Origin: Agelas oroides
Lineage: Eukaryota; Porifera; Demospongiae; Agelasida; Agelasidae
NCBI GenBank assembly: GCA_949130485.1
Contig: OX422188.1
Span: forward strand, 8,602,443-8,666,442
DNA length: 64,000 nucleotides
Direction: 5' to 3'
Shown: positions 60,361 through 64,000 of the stretch, piece by piece
How the letters are laid out: every line of letters begins with the position of its first letter
Numbering within the stretch: the stretch's first letter is position 1
Notes under the pieces: model-generated
Database searches by the model: none
What the model was told of the DNA's origin: nothing
What the model saw: the letters and a program-made list of their open reading frames with translations, nothing else
Translations under genes and position numbers: made by a program

Positions 60361-60417
60361 GACTAGTATCATAGATAATATACCTCCTCCTAGGTATATT
60401 ATCTATATATGCTAGTA
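60361..60417. repeat. Collapsed fold-back with ATAGATAATATACC ends
   Basis: ACTAGTATCATAGATAATATACC, centre TCCTCCT, then GGTATATTATCTATATATGCTAGT. Its ends match the terminal repeats of the 437-bp element at 61045-61481, so it looks like an internally deleted relative. Confidence 0.8.
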
Positions 60418-60717
60418 TTTACTCACTGGCAAATCTTAGCTTCGTTCCCAGGACTTCCCACTGTTCAGTTTTTGATTGCTTGCAGTATATGCAAATTATA
60501 CTATTTTTCAACAAGCACAATAGGCAATTCTAGGGTACGAGACTAAACTCAATTAGCTTATATCCGGCCGGCCGGGCACAGTATAGTACAGGAAGTGAGT
60601 ACCCGGAAGTGCGTTAGTCTCCTACCGCCATTCGGAAAGGGGTCTGGCTTCGTTCCAAAGCCTTCTGACACCTGGGAACGAGGCTATGGCGAGGGGATCT
60701 CCCTTATTATAAACAAC

Positions 60718-63218
60718 ATGGCACAATGCTTAAGGCTGACTGAGGTTCTTTCAGAGCTGCGTTCGCGCTTCCAACTCGAACACTTCAGGGACAAAAAGAA
60801 GGAAGACGGTAAACGAGTTTGTTTAGATCAGTTTTTTGTAGCCACTGGCAGCATACCACCGTCCCGTGGCTGATCATAGCTACACCCCCCAAGAGGAACA
60901 TTTATATTTACGTCCCAGGGGGTTGCAGTGAAGTCCTAGGGCCGTTGATAATTTGGTGGGATATGGATGCCCAACACCTGTACCATGTGTCCAGGGATGA
61001 TTTAATGTTGATACTCATTGGAGGGGGGAAAGGGGGACCGAAATCATAGATAATATACCCTCCCCGGGGTAGTCTGGCGAAAGCATAGCGCAAGGGTCTG
61101 GTCGCAAGCCTATATTGCGATTTGTACCCACTGCAGAAATATTGCAGTCCAATCAGATTGCAGAACACGTAATTACGACATACTGACATCCGGTGAAAAC
61201 AGTAGACTTCGTTATTCGCTAGAACTTGTCAAACATGTTACGTTGACAAAGATTTAGAAAGTGTTTGAAAAGCAGTCAGAACTTGGCTGAGTTAGGAACT
61301 GCACGAACTGGGCTACAATGACCTGAAGCCTGAATTCAAAAACTGATTAGGCATTACGTAATCCACGTGATAATTGCATTCCTACCGTACAAAACACAAT
61401 ATTGGCTTGCGACCAGACCCTCGCGTTTCACGCTCGGGTCTGGCTTTGCCAGACTACCCCGGGGAGGGTATATTATCTATGCCGAAATATGTTTCACTTC
61501 AGGAAGTTTAGCTTATTATCCTCTACAGCTGTTTGAAAGCAGTGTTTGAGTGTTGTCACCATGTTTAAAGCATGTAGCTCTACATGTTGTGCATGTGTGT
61601 GCCGATCAGCTTGTGTTTGACAGTAGCCTCATTCCCAGGCCTTCCCTGCCTCCAGTTTTTGATCGCTTGCAGTATGCCAAAATGGAGCATACTGCAAGCG
61701 ATCAAAATTTGGAGGCGGGGAAGGCCTGGGAACGAGGCTAGTTTGACAGTCAGTTTGCAACAAAAACATTAGCAACTTCCTGTATACAGTGGAATTAGCT
61801 AGCCTCATTCCCAGACCTTCCCACCTCCAGTTTTCAAACACTTCTGTTTTTCTTTTCATATAGATGCTTTCACGATTGAGGTGCCGTATGTTATCTAGCA
61901 AAGAGAACTTCCCAAGGCAGCGACCAGCTCTGTGGTTTTTGCGACAGATTTTTCTCTCGCCCATACAGTGCCGCACTTTCCTTCCCACCAAGAGGCGTGA
62001 CCGAACTTCCTGTTATCGCTTTGAATATGATTTGCATCTTATCAAAATTCCATCACACCTCGATCGTGAAAGCATCTGTACTGCCAGAGACCAATAACTG
62101 GAGGTGGGAAAGACTGGAGAACAATACTGATAGTCTTGGGACTAGTCATGTCCAATAAGAGGTATTGCACTATAGTTCTGTGTTCAGTAATGCTTGTGTG
62201 TATTTCCAGTATAGAACTAACTTTCTGCCATTGCTTGTATTTACAAACACATCTACTAATACCTGCCACCCACCACTTGAGAATAATGGCCTTATTTGTA
62301 AGCTTCTCCAGCGTTTTGGAGACTTTTACATAGACATTACCAACCTCTGTAAGCCAGTCAACTTCTCCCAGTCTAAGAGATGAAGAAAGACTGTTTAATA
62401 TTATGAGGTTTGAGCTACGTGCAAGGCTTGAGCTCACATCTACCATATATGTTGAAATTTTTGTGGGGATAATATTTAGCGAAAGCCCAAAATCCCCTGC
62501 CACATAAAATTTCAGTGTGTGTGCTGTGTATACTAACACGTGTAACACATGTAATTTCATGGTTTTTAATTTCGCAAGTGCAGGCTAACTTGTGTAATAC
62601 GTGAAGATTTATCCAACACGAAAATTTTAATGTATACGGTACTCACTAAGTGCCATCAGAGCTTTCCTCCTATTCAGTTTTTTTCTTACTTCTCTCTATT
62701 TCCTAGTAGCCTCGCCCTTGCGAACTGATCCCTACTGGGCAGACACCTTCCATCGTCTTTTTGTACACTCCCACCAAGAGAGCCGGGATGATTTGCTGTT
62801 CTTTGTAAAAGTTGACACACCACAGGTGATCGGTAATGTGGATATGTGCATACATATAGAGATTAAGTTCCCATTCTGTTCTCAGATATAATGCATTGTA
62901 TCTTACGAAAAACCTATGAAAACATGCATGGAAAGAAGGCTCCCTGTAACCAATTTGCAACCAGAAAACTTCGTTGATGTTTCAACTAAATGCTTCAGTT
63001 GTCATCAGGGCGAAAGTGAAGAAGTGTGAGCATACACCAATTTGCACTACTAACTCATTGGAGGTCAAAGGTCAGTAGGGTTGCTCCTGGACTATGGCAG
63101 GGGACAGGAGCTATTGATGAAGGAGGCTCTGAACACCAAGATAACAACACCGTCAGAGGATGGGGAGGATGGGGGACTGGGAGTAGACCACAGTGACGCA
63201 GTGATGAGGAGACACACT
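60718..63218 (+). CDS. First three exons of an unidentified gene running off the right edge
   Basis: Exons 60718-60808, 62707-62832 and 63079-63218 join in one frame with GT-AG sites: MAQCLRLTEVLSELRSRFQL..., then DPYWADTFHRLFVHS and RDDLLFFVKVDTPQVIG, then LLLDYGRGQELLMKEALNTK and an acidic loop (SEDGEDGGLGVDH). No signal peptide or membrane helix. The sequence looks globular and conserved, but I do not recognise the family. The ATG at 60718 is preceded by a short upstream ATG frame (60686) that stops after eight codons. Intron 1 (1.9 kb) is largely made of fold-back elements. The exon 2 donor (GTAATG) was chosen because it keeps phase with exon 3. Later exons lie beyond 64000 or were not found. 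Confidence 0.6.
61045..61481. mobile_element. 437-bp non-autonomous element with perfect 34-bp inverted termini
   Basis: Ends CATAGATAATATACCCTCCC (left, 61045) continuing through CGGGGTAGTCTGGC; the right end 61448-61481 is its exact reverse complement. A second inverted pair lies inside (GGGTCTGGTCGCAAGCC at about 61091 and GGCTTGCGACCAGACCC at about 61408). No coding frame. It is in intron 1 of the unidentified gene. Confidence 0.88.
61624..61740. repeat. Near-perfect 117-bp palindrome, subfamily A
   Basis: TAGCCTCATTCCCAGGCCTT to AAGGCCTGGGAACGAGGCTA. The arms run almost to the centre through TTTTTGATCGCTTGCAGTATG and CATACTGCAAGCGATCAAAA. Only a few mismatches, so it is probably a young copy. 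Confidence 0.93.
61800..62125. repeat. Diverged fold-back element, subfamily A
   Basis: TAGCCTCATTCCCAGACCTT at the left; inner arms GATGCTTTCACGATTGAGGTG (61863) and CACCTCGATCGTGAAAGCATC (62056); right arm AACTGGAGGTGGGAAAGACTGG. Confidence 0.75.
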
Positions 63219-64000
63219 GTAAAAACACTTGGGTTATTTCAATCGCATTTTTAGGTTGTCTCAGTTGCATCAGTGTCGCCAAGGAATGCTATCAAATAGG
63301 TTTTCTTGAAAGCCCATTGAGGAACTTCTTCTTTAGTTAAATTCATCTCCTTTTTCTATTTGGCAACATTCCTGGTATTTCTATATACCACAACCATGCA
63401 ACTAAGGAACTCGTCCATGAGCAGATGTGTAAGACCAATGCAACCAACAAATCTCATGTACCAGAAATGCTGATTTATAGGCTTTCTGAAAGGAGATACT
63501 AATTTTAGCTAAAGGAATCGAACTTTGTGTATCATGCACACAAAAGGACTGTAATTGAGGTGACCAAAATATGGTTGAAGTAACCTTTTCACAGTACAGG
63601 GAGGGACTTTTGCCCTGATGACGAGCATTCATTCAGAAGTCTTATCACCTGCAGTGGTCAGGTATACATACAGTTGGGGGGCCTTATTTTCAGGCCACTC
63701 TGCCACGACTTGCTTCAGTCAAAACGTTGGCAATAGTTTTCAGACTACACATTGCTAATAGAAAACCTTTTCATTTGTGCAGAAGTTAACTGAGAAACCG
63801 CTGAAAGAAAAACATTTATGGAATGTGATTAACCAATAGTTCATGCATACTTGTATATCGTGGTATCAAGCCAGCCAAGTCTTACAATGCTATAGCATAT
63901 GTTACTAATAGTAGCACTTCAGTTGGACCAATTGGTGATAAGCACAGTTTAGTTTGGTACACTTGCACATACCACAATATATACTTTTTGCAATCAAATG
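63219..64000. other. Right-hand end, probably intron of the unidentified gene
   Basis: After the 63219 donor I see no convincing exon on either strand and no tandem repeat; the sequence is AT-rich and non-coding by eye. Confidence 0.4.

Larger units (their letters stand above)
59895..60717. other. Intergenic region with fold-back elements
   Basis: Between SLC25A21 and the next plus-strand gene. Holds a subfamily A palindrome at 60090-60156, a collapsed fold-back at 60361-60417, a truncated subfamily A end at 60436-60500, and a GC-rich part at 60565-60690 (containing CCGGCCGGCCGGGC) that probably includes the promoter of the gene starting at 60718. Confidence 0.6.

Overview
The window is nuclear DNA from an intron-rich, AT-leaning, non-vertebrate animal. 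It holds orthologues of animal genes (SPAG17, APAF1, FANCE, IGHMBP2, SLC25A21 and a TMEM179-like gene), all split by many mostly short GT-AG introns, with dense fold-back repeats between and inside them. A marine sponge or another early-branching animal fits best. That placement is inference from gene content and style, not from a diagnostic sequence.

Layout. 1-9.5 kb: SPAG17 (minus, 3' end off the left edge). 10.2-16.2 kb: a four-exon TMEM179-like membrane protein gene (plus); its last intron holds a complete Ty3/Gypsy-type LTR retrotransposon in antisense orientation (11.6-15.8 kb) with two identical LTRs. 18.0-32.2 kb: a 21-exon APAF1 (minus) with two N-terminal CARDs, an NB-ARC ATPase and about one WD40 blade per exon. 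32.7-39.8 kb: FANCE (minus), with an atypical Rab-like GTPase gene (plus, 34.7-35.7 kb) nested in one of its introns. 40.1-48.1 kb: the helicase gene IGHMBP2 (plus, 21 exons), divergent from FANCE across about 300 bp. 48.8-50.4 kb: an intronless GT4 glycosyltransferase (minus), possibly acquired by transfer. 50.6-52.4 kb: a small unidentified spliced gene and a candidate first exon. 53.2-59.9 kb: the mitochondrial 2-oxodicarboxylate carrier SLC25A21 (plus, 10 exons). 60.7 kb to the right edge: the first three exons of an unidentified gene (plus).

Exon models were built by hand from splice sites and reading phase. The whole SPAG17, TMEM179-like, APAF1, IGHMBP2 and SLC25A21 models close without a frame break, and their translations follow the known protein families end to end. 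FANCE has one non-canonical junction (intron 1).

The functions are unrelated: cilia (SPAG17), apoptosis (APAF1), crosslink repair (FANCE), RNA/DNA helicase work (IGHMBP2) and mitochondrial transport (SLC25A21). I see no operon-like logic beyond shared divergent promoters.

The most unusual features are the double-CARD APAF1; decayed or partial exon copies beside their parent exons in three genes; one superfamily of palindromic elements found throughout the window, including a four-copy 80-bp array; the intronless GT4 gene; a GTPase with two catalytic-site substitutions; and an extra zinc-finger motif in IGHMBP2.
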